64,000 bases of DNA. It comes from Anaerolineaceae bacterium. Its GTDB lineage: Bacteria; Chloroflexota; Anaerolineae; Aggregatilineales; Phototrophicaceae. The notes beneath the pieces were generated by a model. That model searched no databases. It was given only the letters and a program-made list of their open reading frames with translations, and had not been told where the DNA came from. Both the position numbers and the translations under genes were made by a program. Below, one piece after another: positions 34,085-43,083 of this stretch (positions are counted from its first letter, which is position 1; each line of letters opens with the position of its first letter). Location of the stretch: assembly GCA_026708325.1 (NCBI GenBank), contig JAPOVC010000018.1:62001-126000 (forward strand). Direction: 5' to 3'.

Positions 34085-35543
34085 CGCCCAGCAGCAGCCA
34101 GAGACTGAAGGGCGCCAGCAGGACGACCGGCAGCAGCGTCAGCCAGGGCAGTCGGCCAGGCAGCAGCCGCGTCCGCCAGGCATCCAGGCCGCGGGCCAGC
34201 AGCAGCGCCAGGGGCAACAACGCCGGATACAGATAACGCCCCTGCAGTTGCACAAACTCAAGGTTGTAGAAGAGGTAGGCCAGCGCCGTCAGGCCGATGA
34301 CCAGCCACAACGCCCTGTGCAACTGGCGCAGCCCGCGCCCCGGGCGGGGCCGCCCTGCCAGCAGCAGACCGCTGACGGCGGCCAGACTCAGGGCCAGCGG
34401 GGGCAGCAGCAGACGCCCCTGCAGGGGCAGCGCCATCCAGCCGAACTGACCCCAGAAGCTGGTGAAGGTGTCGCGCAGGGCGCGCTGCGCCCAGGCGGCC
34501 ACGCCCAGGTCCGCGACAAGGTCGGCGCTGCGCAACTGGTCCACCACCACGCGGTCGTGGGCGGCCAGGCCCAGCAGGTCCGGCCAGCCATAAACGGCCA
34601 GATTGCGCGCCCACCACAGCCCGCCGATCAGGAGCGCCGGCAGGAGCAGGCAGGCCAGCCCGCCCAACAGCAGTTGCTGTGCCGGCCGCCGTCGCCCGAG
34701 GCCCGCCGGCCACAGCCGCAGCAGCAGGACCAGGGGCAGGAGACCGGCGACGAAGTAGCCGCCCGGCTTGGTGACCAGCAGCAGCCCGGCCAGCAACCCC
34801 ATGAACCACAGCGGCCAGAGGGCCTGTCGGCCGCTGTGCCACAGCCACAGCCCGACGCCCGTCAGCGCCAGGAAGAGCAGCGCCGCCGCGAAGGTAATGA
34901 GCCCGTAGAGCAGCAGCAGAACGCAGAGTACCAGGGCCGGCGGCAGCAGCGCGCGCGCCAGGCGCTGCAGGCCGGCGCGGTCGCCGCGCAGCCAGCGCGC
35001 CAGCGCCACCAGCGCCAGGCCGATCAGCACTTCGTTGAGGCTGTCGTTGTTGACCGCGCTCATCATCGCCAGGTGTTGCGGCAGAAAGGCGACGAAGGCC
35101 GCCGCCGTCAGTGCCAGCCAGGGTCGACCGGGCAGGGCCGCCCGCGCCAGCGCGTGGGCGCAATACACCACACCCGCGCCCGGCAGCGCCGAAAAGAGGC
35201 GCAGCGCCAGCAGGCTTCCGGCGCTCCATTCGTAAACGAGGGCCGCCAGCAGGTAATAGAGCGGCGGCTGGTGGTCCTCATATTGCAGGGGGGCGAGGGT
35301 CTCCGGCGTGGCGCCGGCGAAGCGTTCGCCCGTCAACCGGGCCAGCAGCGCCTGGTCCCAGTCGCCGGGCTCGATGACGGGGCAGCAGCGGGGCGCCGGG
35401 GCCTCGTGCAGCTGACGCAGCACGTTGTAGTGCGCCGGTTCGTCGGGCGCCTGCCAGGCGGGCGTGCGCGCAGCGAAGAGCGCTGCCAGCAGCAGGTACG
35501 CGACCAGCAGGAAGGCGAGGGCGGCCCTTTCGTTCAGGCGCAC
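34059..35543 (-). CDS. GT39/ArnT-like integral membrane glycosyltransferase
   Basis: About 494 residues with 11 or more hydrophobic helices. The first periplasmic loop has APDEPAHYNVLRQL, with the acidic pair expected for polyprenyl-phosphate-sugar glycosyltransferases, and later EDHQPPLYYLLAALVYEW. It most likely transfers a sugar from a polyprenyl carrier on the outer face. The start is uncertain: a GTG at 35543 (VRLNERAALAFLL) puts the first helix in the usual place, while the frame is open to a TTG at 35609 without a good ribosome-binding site. The 3' end overlaps the channel gene. Confidence 0.82.
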   Translation of the reverse strand: MRLNERAALAFLLVAYLLLAALFAARTPAWQAPDEPAHYNVLRQLHEAPAPRCCPVIEPGDWDQALLARLTGERFAGATPETLAPLQYEDHQPPLYYLLAALVYEWSAGSLLALRLFSALPGAGVVYCAHALARAALPGRPWLALTAAAFVAFLPQHLAMMSAVNNDSLNEVLIGLALVALARWLRGDRAGLQRLARALLPPALVLCVLLLLYGLITFAAALLFLALTGVGLWLWHSGRQALWPLWFMGLLAGLLLVTKPGGYFVAGLLPLVLLLRLWPAGLGRRRPAQQLLLGGLACLLLPALLIGGLWWARNLAVYGWPDLLGLAAHDRVVVDQLRSADLVADLGVAAWAQRALRDTFTSFWGQFGWMALPLQGRLLLPPLALSLAAVSGLLLAGRPRPGRGLRQLHRALWLVIGLTALAYLFYNLEFVQLQGRYLYPALLPLALLLARGLDAWRTRLLPGRLPWLTLLPVVLLAPFSLWLLLGVIEPLLSA

Positions 35544-35635
35544 GGCTTGTATCCATCGGCGGCGCGCCGGTTGACAGCGCGCCTCTTCCGGTGCAGGCTT
35601 GCGAAACAACGGGAAACAGTGAGGAAGGCCCTGTC

Positions 35636-35968
35636 ATGGCAGCCAACATGGTCCGGCCCAACGCGGAAGTCGCCGCCCGCATGCACGCCCTCATGGCGGA
35701 CCAGGCGGCGCAGCCCGGAAAGATGTTCGGCTCGCCCTGTTACAAGGTGAACGGCAAGATGGCGCTGGGCGTCTTTGGCGACGGAATCGTGCTCAAGCTT
35801 GGCGAGACCCGCAGCCGCGCCCTGATCGAGTCCGGCGCCGCGCAGTCCTTCGAGCCCATGCCCGGCAGGGCCTGGCGCGAATGGGTGCTGCTGACCGGGG
35901 GCTTCGAGGACGCCGGGCCGCTGCTGGCCGAGGCCGTGGCCTTTGTGCGGCGCGAAACCGCCGGGTGA
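35636..35968 (+). CDS. TfoX N-terminal domain protein
   Basis: 110 residues matching the TfoX/Sxy N-terminal domain. GKMFGSPCYKVNGKMALGVF is followed by GIVLKLGE and RAWREWVLL. There is no C-terminal TfoX helix domain. In gammaproteobacteria TfoX regulates competence; stand-alone N-domains are widespread with unknown roles. The ATG at 35636 has AGGAAGG upstream. Confidence 0.88.
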   Translation: MAANMVRPNAEVAARMHALMADQAAQPGKMFGSPCYKVNGKMALGVFGDGIVLKLGETRSRALIESGAAQSFEPMPGRAWREWVLLTGGFEDAGPLLAEAVAFVRRETAG

Positions 35969-35995
35969 ACCCGGGCTGTGACCGCGGGGACGCCG

Positions 35996-37198
35996 GTGAA
36001 CGATCCCCTGCTGGCCTGGCGGCCTGAATTTCCCGTCCTTGAGCGCTGTCACTATCTGGTCAGCCATTCGCTGGGCGCCATGCCGCGCGGCGTGCGCGAC
36101 AGTCTGGCGGCCTACGCCGACAGCTGGGACCGGCACGGCGTACGCGCCTGGAACGAGTCCTGGTGGACGCTGGGGCGCGAGGTGGCGGACAGCATCGCGC
36201 CGCTGCTGAACGCGCCGTCCGGCAGCCTCGTGCTGCAACAGAACGCCAGCATCGCCAACAGCATCCTCTTCTCCGCCCTTGATTTCAGCGATCCGCGGCG
36301 CAATCGCGTCGTCATCAGCGACATGGACTTCCCTTCGGACAGCTTCGCGTTGCGGCAGTGGACGCCGCCGGGCGTGGAAATCTGCATGCTGCGCTCGCCG
36401 GACGGCATCGGCCTCGATATCGATGAGTTGCTGGCCGCAATCGACGAACGCACGCGCCTCGTCAGTTTGTCGCACGTCCTGTTTCGCTCCGGCTGCATCC
36501 TGCCGGCGCGCGACATCGTCTCCAGGGCGCAGGCGGTCGGCGCGCAGGTGCTGCTCAACGGTTACCACAGCGTGGGCGTCATTCCGGTTGACGTGACCGC
36601 GCTTGAAGTGGATTTCTACGTCGGCGGCACCCTGAAGTGGCTCTGTGGCGGGCCAGGCGGGGTCTTTCTCTACGTGCGACCGGACCTGTTGGCCGGGCTG
36701 CAGCCGAAGGTCAGCGGCTGGCTGGCCCTGCAACAGCCCTTCGCCTTTGACAGCGAGCACTTCCCGCTGCGCGAGGACATCGGCCGGCTGCAGAACGGCA
36801 CGCCCGGCATCGCCTCGCTGCACGCCATTCGGCCGGGCATTGACATTGTGCGCAAGGTGGGGGTGGCGGCCATCCGCGAAAAGTCGCGGCGCCAGACGGC
36901 GCTGCTGGTCGACCTGGCCCGACGCGCGGGACATGCCCTGGGCTCGCCGGCGGAAGCGGAACGCCGCGCAGGCACGGTCACGGTCATGCCGGCCCACGCC
37001 TGGGAGGTCTCGCGGGAGTTGCTGGCGCGCGATTATGTCATTGACTACCGTGAGGGCGCCGGCATCCGTATCGCGCCCCATTTCTATTCCAGCGACGGGG
37101 AAGTGCGCGGTGTCATGCAGGCTGTCGACGACATTCTTGCGGAAGGCAGCTGGCGGCGCCACAGCGCGCAGGGGCCGGATCACGGTAGCGCCACCTGA
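35996..37198 (+). CDS. Class V aminotransferase/kynureninase-like PLP enzyme
   Basis: About 400 residues of fold-type I PLP enzyme. The PLP lysine is in VGGTLKWLCGGPG (K214 from the chosen start), and SHSLGAMP and NGTPGIASLHAI are present. The position that normally holds the aspartate contacting the PLP pyridine nitrogen reads LLNGYHSVG, so it is asparagine (N188). This would weaken PLP activation. The start is uncertain: a GTG at 35996 with GGGGA upstream is chosen, with another GTG at 35978. The family suggests C-S or C-C lyase or aminotransferase activity, but the substrate is unknown. Confidence 0.85.
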   Translation: MNDPLLAWRPEFPVLERCHYLVSHSLGAMPRGVRDSLAAYADSWDRHGVRAWNESWWTLGREVADSIAPLLNAPSGSLVLQQNASIANSILFSALDFSDPRRNRVVISDMDFPSDSFALRQWTPPGVEICMLRSPDGIGLDIDELLAAIDERTRLVSLSHVLFRSGCILPARDIVSRAQAVGAQVLLNGYHSVGVIPVDVTALEVDFYVGGTLKWLCGGPGGVFLYVRPDLLAGLQPKVSGWLALQQPFAFDSEHFPLREDIGRLQNGTPGIASLHAIRPGIDIVRKVGVAAIREKSRRQTALLVDLARRAGHALGSPAEAERRAGTVTVMPAHAWEVSRELLARDYVIDYREGAGIRIAPHFYSSDGEVRGVMQAVDDILAEGSWRRHSAQGPDHGSAT

Positions 37199-37210
37199 AG
37201 CGCGCGCGCC

Positions 37211-38752
37211 TCAACGGGCGAAATCCACCGCCCGCGTCTCGCGGATGACCTGGACCTTGATCTGGCCGGGATACTGCATGGTCTCCTCGATCTTGCGCGC
37301 CACGTCGCGCGAGAGTTGCAGGGCCTGCAGGTCATCGACGTCGTCCGGCCGGATGATGATGCGCACTTCGCGGCCGGCCTGCAGGGCGTAGCTCTGGTCC
37401 ACGCCATCGAAGCTGGCGGCGATTTCCTCCAGGGTCTTCACGCGCTTGATGTAGGATTCGAGGCTCTCGCGCCGGGCGCCGGGCCGGGCGCCGGAGATGG
37501 CGTCGGCGGCCTCGACGATGTAGGCCTCCACGTAGGCCGGTTCGACCTCGTGATGGTGGCTGGCGACGCAGTTGACCACGTTTTCGCGCACGCCATGACG
37601 CTTGATGAAGTCCGCGCCCAGCAGGGCGTGCGTGCCCTCCACCTCGTGGTCGATGGCCTTGCCGATATCGTGCAGCAGGCCGCCGGCGCGCGCCACGTCG
37701 ACGTCCGCGCCCAGTTCCCCGGCGATCATGCCGGCGATGTGCGCGGTCTCGATGGCGTGGGCATGCATGTTCTGGCCGTAACTGGTGCGGAACTTCAGCC
37801 TTCCCAGCAGTCTGATGATCTCCGGATGCAGGCCGGGGACGCCGGCCTCGAAGGCGGCCCGTTCGCCTTCCTCGCGGATGGTCTGGTTCACTTCTTCGGT
37901 GGCATCCTCGACCAGCTTCTCGATTCGGGCGGGATGGATGCGTCCGTCCGTCACCAGTTTGCCCATCGCCTGGCGCGCCACCTCGCGCCTGACGGGGTTG
38001 AAGCTGCTGATGGTGACGGCCTCGGGTGTGTCGTCGACCACCACGTCAACGCCGGTGGCCAGCTCGAAGGCGCGAATGTTGCGACCGTTGCGCCCGATGA
38101 TGCGCCCCTTCATGTCGTCCGAGGGCAGGGGCACCACGCTGACCGAAATCTCGCTCACGTGCTCGCTGGCCAGGCGTTGCACCGCCAGCGAGATGATGTT
38201 GCGCGCCCGTGTGTCGGCTTCCTCGCGCGCGCTGGCCTCGACCTGGCGAATGATGCGCGCCATGTCGTTGCGGGAATCGTTTTCGACGACCGCCATCAGT
38301 TCCTCGCGCGCTTCCTCCTGCGTCATGCGCGCGATGCGCTCAAGTTCGGTCTTGCGCTCATCTTCCAGTTTGCCCAGCCTGTTTTCGCGTTTGTCCAGCC
38401 GGCTCTGTCGCTTGTTCAGGTTCTGGTCGCGCTGCTCAAGACGGTCCAGGCGCGTGTCCTGTTGCGTTCTGCGCTGCTGCAAACGGTCCGCCTCGCGGTC
38501 CAGTTCGCGCCGGCGCCGGTTGGCCGTCCGCTCGGATTCCTCCAGCAAGACGCGGGCCTTTTCGGTGGCTTCGGCGATGGTGGCCGCGGCGTCGCGCGCG
38601 GCTTCATCGCGCGTGGCCTGGTTCTGGGTTTCGGCCAGCGTGCGCCAGTTTTCCACCTGGGCGTCCTGGTGCCGACGTAGCAGCAGAAGAGAGACGATGG
38701 CGCCCAGGGCCACGCCGATGAGCAGCGTCGCCGAGGGGATCAGGTGTTCCAT
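37211..38752 (-). CDS. rny: Ribonuclease Y
   Basis: 513 residues, the usual RNase Y build: an N-terminal membrane helix (SATLLIGVALGAIVSLLLL), a long coiled coil rich in Glu, Arg and Gln (about 30-190), a KH domain with GRIIGRNGRNIRAFE, and an HD domain with AGGLLHDIGKAID and CVASHHHEVEP. It starts bulk mRNA decay at the membrane. The ATG at 38752 is preferred to the longer frame because AGGAGG is upstream and family members begin with the membrane helix. The start overlaps recX by 13 bases. Confidence 0.96.
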   Translation of the reverse strand: MEHLIPSATLLIGVALGAIVSLLLLRRHQDAQVENWRTLAETQNQATRDEAARDAAATIAEATEKARVLLEESERTANRRRRELDREADRLQQRRTQQDTRLDRLEQRDQNLNKRQSRLDKRENRLGKLEDERKTELERIARMTQEEAREELMAVVENDSRNDMARIIRQVEASAREEADTRARNIISLAVQRLASEHVSEISVSVVPLPSDDMKGRIIGRNGRNIRAFELATGVDVVVDDTPEAVTISSFNPVRREVARQAMGKLVTDGRIHPARIEKLVEDATEEVNQTIREEGERAAFEAGVPGLHPEIIRLLGRLKFRTSYGQNMHAHAIETAHIAGMIAGELGADVDVARAGGLLHDIGKAIDHEVEGTHALLGADFIKRHGVRENVVNCVASHHHEVEPAYVEAYIVEAADAISGARPGARRESLESYIKRVKTLEEIAASFDGVDQSYALQAGREVRIIIRPDDVDDLQALQLSRDVARKIEETMQYPGQIKVQVIRETRAVDFAR

Positions 38753-39414
38753 GTCGGGTAGTCCTCCTGCCTGCTGGCAGGGAAGGCCTGTTCGTCTTCC
38801 CTGGCTTCTGTCAATAGTTCTTCCACGACCTCGCGACACAGGTCGGCCTCGAAGCCACGCCGCTGCAGGCTGTCCCACAATTTGCGCCGCAGCTTCTCCG
38901 GAGTCTCTCCCCGTCGCCGGCGCAGACTCCTGCGCGCCGCGCGCCGGGCCGCGTCCAGACTGTCCACGTCGACCAGCGCGCTTTCGATGATCTCTGTCGC
39001 CACGCCCTTTTGACGCAGCTCGTAGCCCAGCGCGCGGCGACCCATGGGCCGAAAACGCAGCCGGTCTTCCACCCAAAAGCGGGCAAAGGCGACATCATCC
39101 AGCCATCCCTGTTGCGTCATGCGTTCCAGCGCTGCGGCGATGGCATCGTCTGTAAAGCCCTTGCGCCCCAGGTTGCGGCGCACTTCCGCCACGCTGCGCG
39201 GCCGGTAGGCAAGGAAGCGGGCCGCCTTGTCAATGGCGCGAAGGACCTCGTCCTCCTGCTGCAGGCGGGCGACCGCCGCCTCGTCCAGGGGCTGACCGAC
39301 GCCCAGACCGGCTGCCAGGGTCGATGCCAGACTGAAGGCGCGGTCGCCATCCAGAAAGACGTCAACCCGATCGCGTTTGCGTTTGTCGGCCTGCAAGGCG
39401 GTGATCGTCGCCAT
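38740..39414 (-). CDS. recX: Regulatory protein RecX
   Basis: 224 residues. RecX three-helix repeats are visible: AARFLAYRPRSVAEVRRNL, GWLDDVAFARFWVEDRL and KLRRKLWDSLQRRGFEADL. RecX binds RecA filaments and limits recombination. recA itself is not in this window. It shares 13 bases with rny. The ATG at 39414 lacks an obvious Shine-Dalgarno sequence. Confidence 0.92.
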   Translation of the reverse strand: MATITALQADKRKRDRVDVFLDGDRAFSLASTLAAGLGVGQPLDEAAVARLQQEDEVLRAIDKAARFLAYRPRSVAEVRRNLGRKGFTDDAIAAALERMTQQGWLDDVAFARFWVEDRLRFRPMGRRALGYELRQKGVATEIIESALVDVDSLDAARRAARRSLRRRRGETPEKLRRKLWDSLQRRGFEADLCREVVEELLTEAREDEQAFPASRQEDYPTWNT

Positions 39415-39770
39415 GAAATTGTTGCCCGGGAACGCACAAGGCCGCGGCCGGAATCATCACGGTTGCGGCCTTCAGCAGTCCCTGCCGATGCGTTGCGAAA
39501 CGTTGTGTCGGGCGTTTCGTTGTTGCTGGAAACCTCGATCCGTTCCGGGAAGCCTGCTTGTACGATCCTCTCTTCAGACAGCCAGGTTCCCTTGACCGGT
39601 TACAACTTTCACCTCACGCACGCCGGAAGGCCTGCGTTCACGTTGGCACCACAACTCGTGTCGTTATGTTACTGTTAACACATTAACACGACATGCAATG
39701 GCTCGCCAGGCGATTGGTATTCTATGGACGGGCCGGTCCCGCTTCCGGCGCACGCAGGCAAGGAAAATCG
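39415..39770. other. Intergenic region between recX and the NAD(P)-binding protein gene
   Basis: 356 bases between divergent genes, with lower GC than the surroundings. It holds a direct repeat TTAACAC-A-TTAACAC (39675-39689), a possible TATTCT -10 near 39719 for the plus-strand gene, and no repeat modules of the window-wide family. I see no RNA gene. A regulator site or an unrecognised small RNA could be here. Confidence 0.4.
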
Positions 39771-40547
39771 ATGGCTGAAGGACCGCAGGCCCCGCGCGTG
39801 CTCGTCACCGGCAGCAGCTTTCCCGGCGCCGGCGTTGCCGCGGCCCTGCTGGCGGAAGGCGCCCGCGTCTCCCTCCTGCAACGGGACCACGATTACCCCC
39901 TGCCGGAACCCCTGGCGAGCAACGTCAGTCCGCTCGTCGCCGACGTCTGGAACCCCGCCAGCCTGAGCGGGCGGGCCCGCGGCCATCACCTGACGATTCA
40001 CACCGTAGGCAGCATGGTCGCCGACCCGGCGCGCGGCCTCAATCACCACTGGCTCAATTTTGTTTCCGCGCGCAACGTGGCCAACATGTGCGTCAGCGAC
40101 GGTTGTCCGCGCCTGGTGTTGCTCAGCTGCGCCCGCGCGCCATGGATCAACCGCGGCTACGTGCGCGCCAAGCGCGCCGCCGAGGACTACTGTCTGCGGG
40201 TCGGTCTGGAGACGCTGATCATTCGCGCGCCGCTGACCTGGATTCGTGGCCAGCGCCGTCAACCCATCTTCTGGCTGATGACTCTGCTCGGCAGCGTGCC
40301 GCCGACCTCCTGGCTCGGTTTCGGCCGCAGCGCACCGCTGCAATTCGATATCTTCGCGCGGGGTGTGGCGCGCATCGCCCTGTACCCGAAACCCGGCCAG
40401 CAGTTGTACTGGCGCCGGGACCTGCGCCGTCGCAACAGCAACCGCGAAGCCCGACATTACATGCCGCCGGCGCTTCCCGAAGCGGAGTCGGAGCCCGATG
40501 AGGAAGACGTCCCCTTCGGCTGGCTGCCGCCGGCTTCCGATGCCTGA
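39771..40547 (+). CDS. NAD(P)-binding (atypical SDR, NmrA-like) protein
   Basis: 258 residues. VLVTGSSFPGAGVAAALLAEG is a glycine motif close to the SDR type. LTIHTVGSMVADP, LVLLSCARAPW and YVRAKRAAEDYCLRVG (YxxxK-like) follow. The tail (about 235-258) is acidic. The start at 39771 has AAGGAAA upstream; the frame is open to 39693. The substrate is unknown. It ends five bases before the convergent acyltransferase. Confidence 0.78.
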   Translation: MAEGPQAPRVLVTGSSFPGAGVAAALLAEGARVSLLQRDHDYPLPEPLASNVSPLVADVWNPASLSGRARGHHLTIHTVGSMVADPARGLNHHWLNFVSARNVANMCVSDGCPRLVLLSCARAPWINRGYVRAKRAAEDYCLRVGLETLIIRAPLTWIRGQRRQPIFWLMTLLGSVPPTSWLGFGRSAPLQFDIFARGVARIALYPKPGQQLYWRRDLRRRNSNREARHYMPPALPEAESEPDEEDVPFGWLPPASDA

Positions 40548-40552
40548 GAGCG

Positions 40553-41659
40553 TTACAGCCGGTGCCGGTCTCCCGGTTCCTCCACACGCCACCCGGCGGT
40601 CCCGGCCAGTCGGTAACGCCGCAGGGGTCGCAGTCGCGCCAGGCGCTCGTGCCGGGCGGCCTGGCTGAGCCGCAGTTGCAGCTGACGCAGGCCGGCGTCC
40701 ATCTCCGCCGCATCGGCATAGCCAAAGCGGTAAGACAGGAAGTGCGGGTGATCGTCGAGAAAGGCGAGGGCGTGCTCCAGGGCCGTCTGCAATTCTGCCG
40801 TCGCCTGGGGCCGGCCGACCTGTAGCAGGGCCTGGACCGGCAGGCGCATGTTGCGCGTCATCACGTCCAGCAGCACTGGCGTATGAAAAAAGCGACCCGG
40901 CCCGGCGGCGTGCTCCAGGTCGGCTGCCTGCAGGGAGTCCTCGTCGGCGCCCAGCTCCAGTATGCAATCGAAATGTTCGTCCTGTATGCGCTGGCTGGCG
41001 CGGCGCTCCGCCTCGGGGATGAGGGCCGCGATCTGGTCCATGATGTGGGTTGCGGCCGCGCCCAGCGCCTGCTTGCGCGATAAGCCGGGCAGGTCCACGC
41101 GGACGGGCGGCAGGGGCTGACCGATGTTCATGGTCAGCCGTGGCCGTTTCAGCGCGAGCACGGCGCCCAGCGCGCCTTCCATCCCGCCGAAGCCGATCGG
41201 CAGCACCGGCGCGCCGCTGTGATAGCTCAGCCAGGCCACGCCGGTATGGGCGCGTTTCAGCACCGGCGACCAGATGCCGCCTTCCGGGAATATGCCGACC
41301 ACGCCCCTCTGGCGCAGAATGTCCAGCGGCAACCGCATTTCATGACGCCGGGCGTTGCCGCGGTCCACCGGCAGGAAACCCCAAAGCCTGACGATCCAGG
41401 CGTAGCGCGGGTCCATGGGGATGTCGCCGGTGCCGATGACCTCGATTTCCCAGGGCGTCAGCAACACCATCAGCACCACTTCCATCAGCGCCACGTGGTT
41501 GCCCACCAGAATCAGCGGGCCGCGGGCCGGCAGGTTGGCGCGGCCCTGTACCTCGGTGCGCGTCAGCAGGCGGAGGGCGAGCCGCCCGAGGGGGCGCAGC
41601 GCACGGCGCAGCAGCACCCGGCGCGGATAGCGGATGCTGTAGTCACTTTCTCCACTCAT
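40553..41659 (-). CDS. PlsC-type 1-acyl-glycerol-3-phosphate acyltransferase-like protein
   Basis: 368 residues. The acyltransferase domain (about 40-225) has LILVGNHVALMEV, where the usual NHX4D ends in glutamate, VDRGNARRHEMRL, and GIFPEGG. A C-terminal extension of about 140 residues is helical and not recognised. It would acylate lysophosphatidate or a related lipid in phospholipid synthesis. GGCGGAG lies before the ATG. Confidence 0.85.
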   Translation of the reverse strand: MSGESDYSIRYPRRVLLRRALRPLGRLALRLLTRTEVQGRANLPARGPLILVGNHVALMEVVLMVLLTPWEIEVIGTGDIPMDPRYAWIVRLWGFLPVDRGNARRHEMRLPLDILRQRGVVGIFPEGGIWSPVLKRAHTGVAWLSYHSGAPVLPIGFGGMEGALGAVLALKRPRLTMNIGQPLPPVRVDLPGLSRKQALGAAATHIMDQIAALIPEAERRASQRIQDEHFDCILELGADEDSLQAADLEHAAGPGRFFHTPVLLDVMTRNMRLPVQALLQVGRPQATAELQTALEHALAFLDDHPHFLSYRFGYADAAEMDAGLRQLQLRLSQAARHERLARLRPLRRYRLAGTAGWRVEEPGDRHRL

Positions 41660-41701
41660 GGTCTCCGCCGGGGCCGGACGCCGCAGGGTCGCGGGCGACC
41701 C

Positions 41702-43015
41702 CTAAAGCGACAACACACGCGCCGCACCGGGCAGGGGGACGACCACGTGGCGCGTATCCACCACCAGCGCGCTGTGGTCGGCGACCTGCTGCCAGTCGAT
41801 GGCGCTGTGGTCGGTGATGACGACCACACAATCCGCCGCAGCCAATTCCGCCGCATCCAGGGGCTGGCTGTACAGGCACTGTCCGTCCGGCAGGCGCAGC
41901 TGCGGCACCTGCGGGTCGTGGTAGCGGACGGCGGCGCCCTTCTCCATGAGCAGGGCCAGCACGTCCAGCGCGGGGCTTTCGCGGACGTCATCCACGTCGC
42001 GCTTGAAGGCCACGCCAAGCACGAGGACGCGCGCGCCGCGCACGGCCTTGCCCTCGTCGTTGAGCGCGTCGCTGATGCGTTGCGCGACGTGCAGGGGCAT
42101 GGCGGTGTTGATTTCGCTGGCCACCTCGATGAAGCGGGCATTGTAGTTGAGGGTCTTCAGCTTCCAGCTGAGGTAGTGGGGATCGACCGGGATGCAATGG
42201 CCGCCCAGGCCCGGGCCGGGGAAGAAGGGCATGAAACCGAAGGGCTTGCTGGCCGCCGCCTCGATCACCTCCCACACGTCGATGTTGAGGCGGTTGCACA
42301 TCAGTGCCATCTCGTTGACGAGGCCGATGTTGACGGCGCGGAAGGTGTTTTCCAGCAACTTGGTCATCTCGGCCACGGTGGGCGAACTGACCGGCAGGAC
42401 CTGGTCGACGGCGGTGGAGTAGAGCGCCACGGCGACTTCGGTACAGGCCGTCGTGATGCCGCCGACAATGCGCGGCGTGTTGCGCACGCCAAACTCCGTA
42501 TTGGCGGGATCGATGCGCTCGGGTGAAAAGGCCACGAAGATGCTCTCGCCGGCCACGAGTCCGCGTTCCTGCAGGCGCGGCAGGATGATCTCGCTGGTGG
42601 TGCCGGGCCAGGTGGTGCTCTCCAGCACGATCAACTGGCCGGCGCGGCAGACCTCGACGAGCGCCTCCAGGGCGTGCAGGATATAGGACATGTCGGGGTC
42701 GCGCGTCTTGCGCAGGGGGGTGGGCACGCAGATGCTGATGGCGTCGGCGGCGGACAGCGCCCGGTAGTCGTCGGTGGCGCAGAGCCGGCCGGCCGCGACC
42801 AGCGGCGCGACCGTTTCATGGGCGACGCCAGGGATGTAACTGCGGCCTTCATTGAGTTGGGCCACCTTGTCCAGGTCCAGGTCCAGGCCCGTGACCCGAA
42901 AGCCGGCGCGGGCAAATTCAAGCGCCAGCGGCAGCCCGACATAGCCCAGGCCCACAATGCCGATGCGGGCGCTGCGGGCCTGGAGTTTTTCCAGCAACTT
43001 TTCGCGATGATTCAC
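41702..43015 (-). CDS. Nucleotide-sugar dehydrogenase (UDP-GlcNAc/ManNAc 6-dehydrogenase type)
   Basis: 437 residues. The NAD motif GIVGLGYVGLPLALEFARAG leads, followed by ICVPTPL, VLESTTWPGTT, SPERIDPANTEF, and the catalytic cysteine in GLGGHCIPVDPHYLSWK. GVAFKRDVDDVRESPAL marks the C-terminal nucleotide-sugar domain. The ending of the cysteine motif (PVDPHYL) is typical of the UDP-HexNAc branch. It makes a uronate donor for surface polysaccharide. The GTG at 43015 with AGGGA upstream is chosen because the ATG at 43054 falls within the -10. Confidence 0.92.
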   Translation of the reverse strand: MNHREKLLEKLQARSARIGIVGLGYVGLPLALEFARAGFRVTGLDLDLDKVAQLNEGRSYIPGVAHETVAPLVAAGRLCATDDYRALSAADAISICVPTPLRKTRDPDMSYILHALEALVEVCRAGQLIVLESTTWPGTTSEIILPRLQERGLVAGESIFVAFSPERIDPANTEFGVRNTPRIVGGITTACTEVAVALYSTAVDQVLPVSSPTVAEMTKLLENTFRAVNIGLVNEMALMCNRLNIDVWEVIEAAASKPFGFMPFFPGPGLGGHCIPVDPHYLSWKLKTLNYNARFIEVASEINTAMPLHVAQRISDALNDEGKAVRGARVLVLGVAFKRDVDDVRESPALDVLALLMEKGAAVRYHDPQVPQLRLPDGQCLYSQPLDAAELAAADCVVVITDHSAIDWQQVADHSALVVDTRHVVVPLPGAARVLSL

Positions 43016-43045
43016 TTTGTCATTCCCTGACCGCCGCGCGCGCGA

Positions 43046-43051
43046 AGTATA
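43046..43051 (-). promoter_or_regulatory. -10 box of the nucleotide-sugar dehydrogenase gene
   Basis: TATACT on the minus strand, 30 bases before the GTG at 43015. It rules out the upstream ATG at 43054, which would precede the transcript start. Confidence 0.45.
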
Positions 43052-43083
43052 CACGAAATGCGGCGGCCAGGGTCCGGCTGGCC

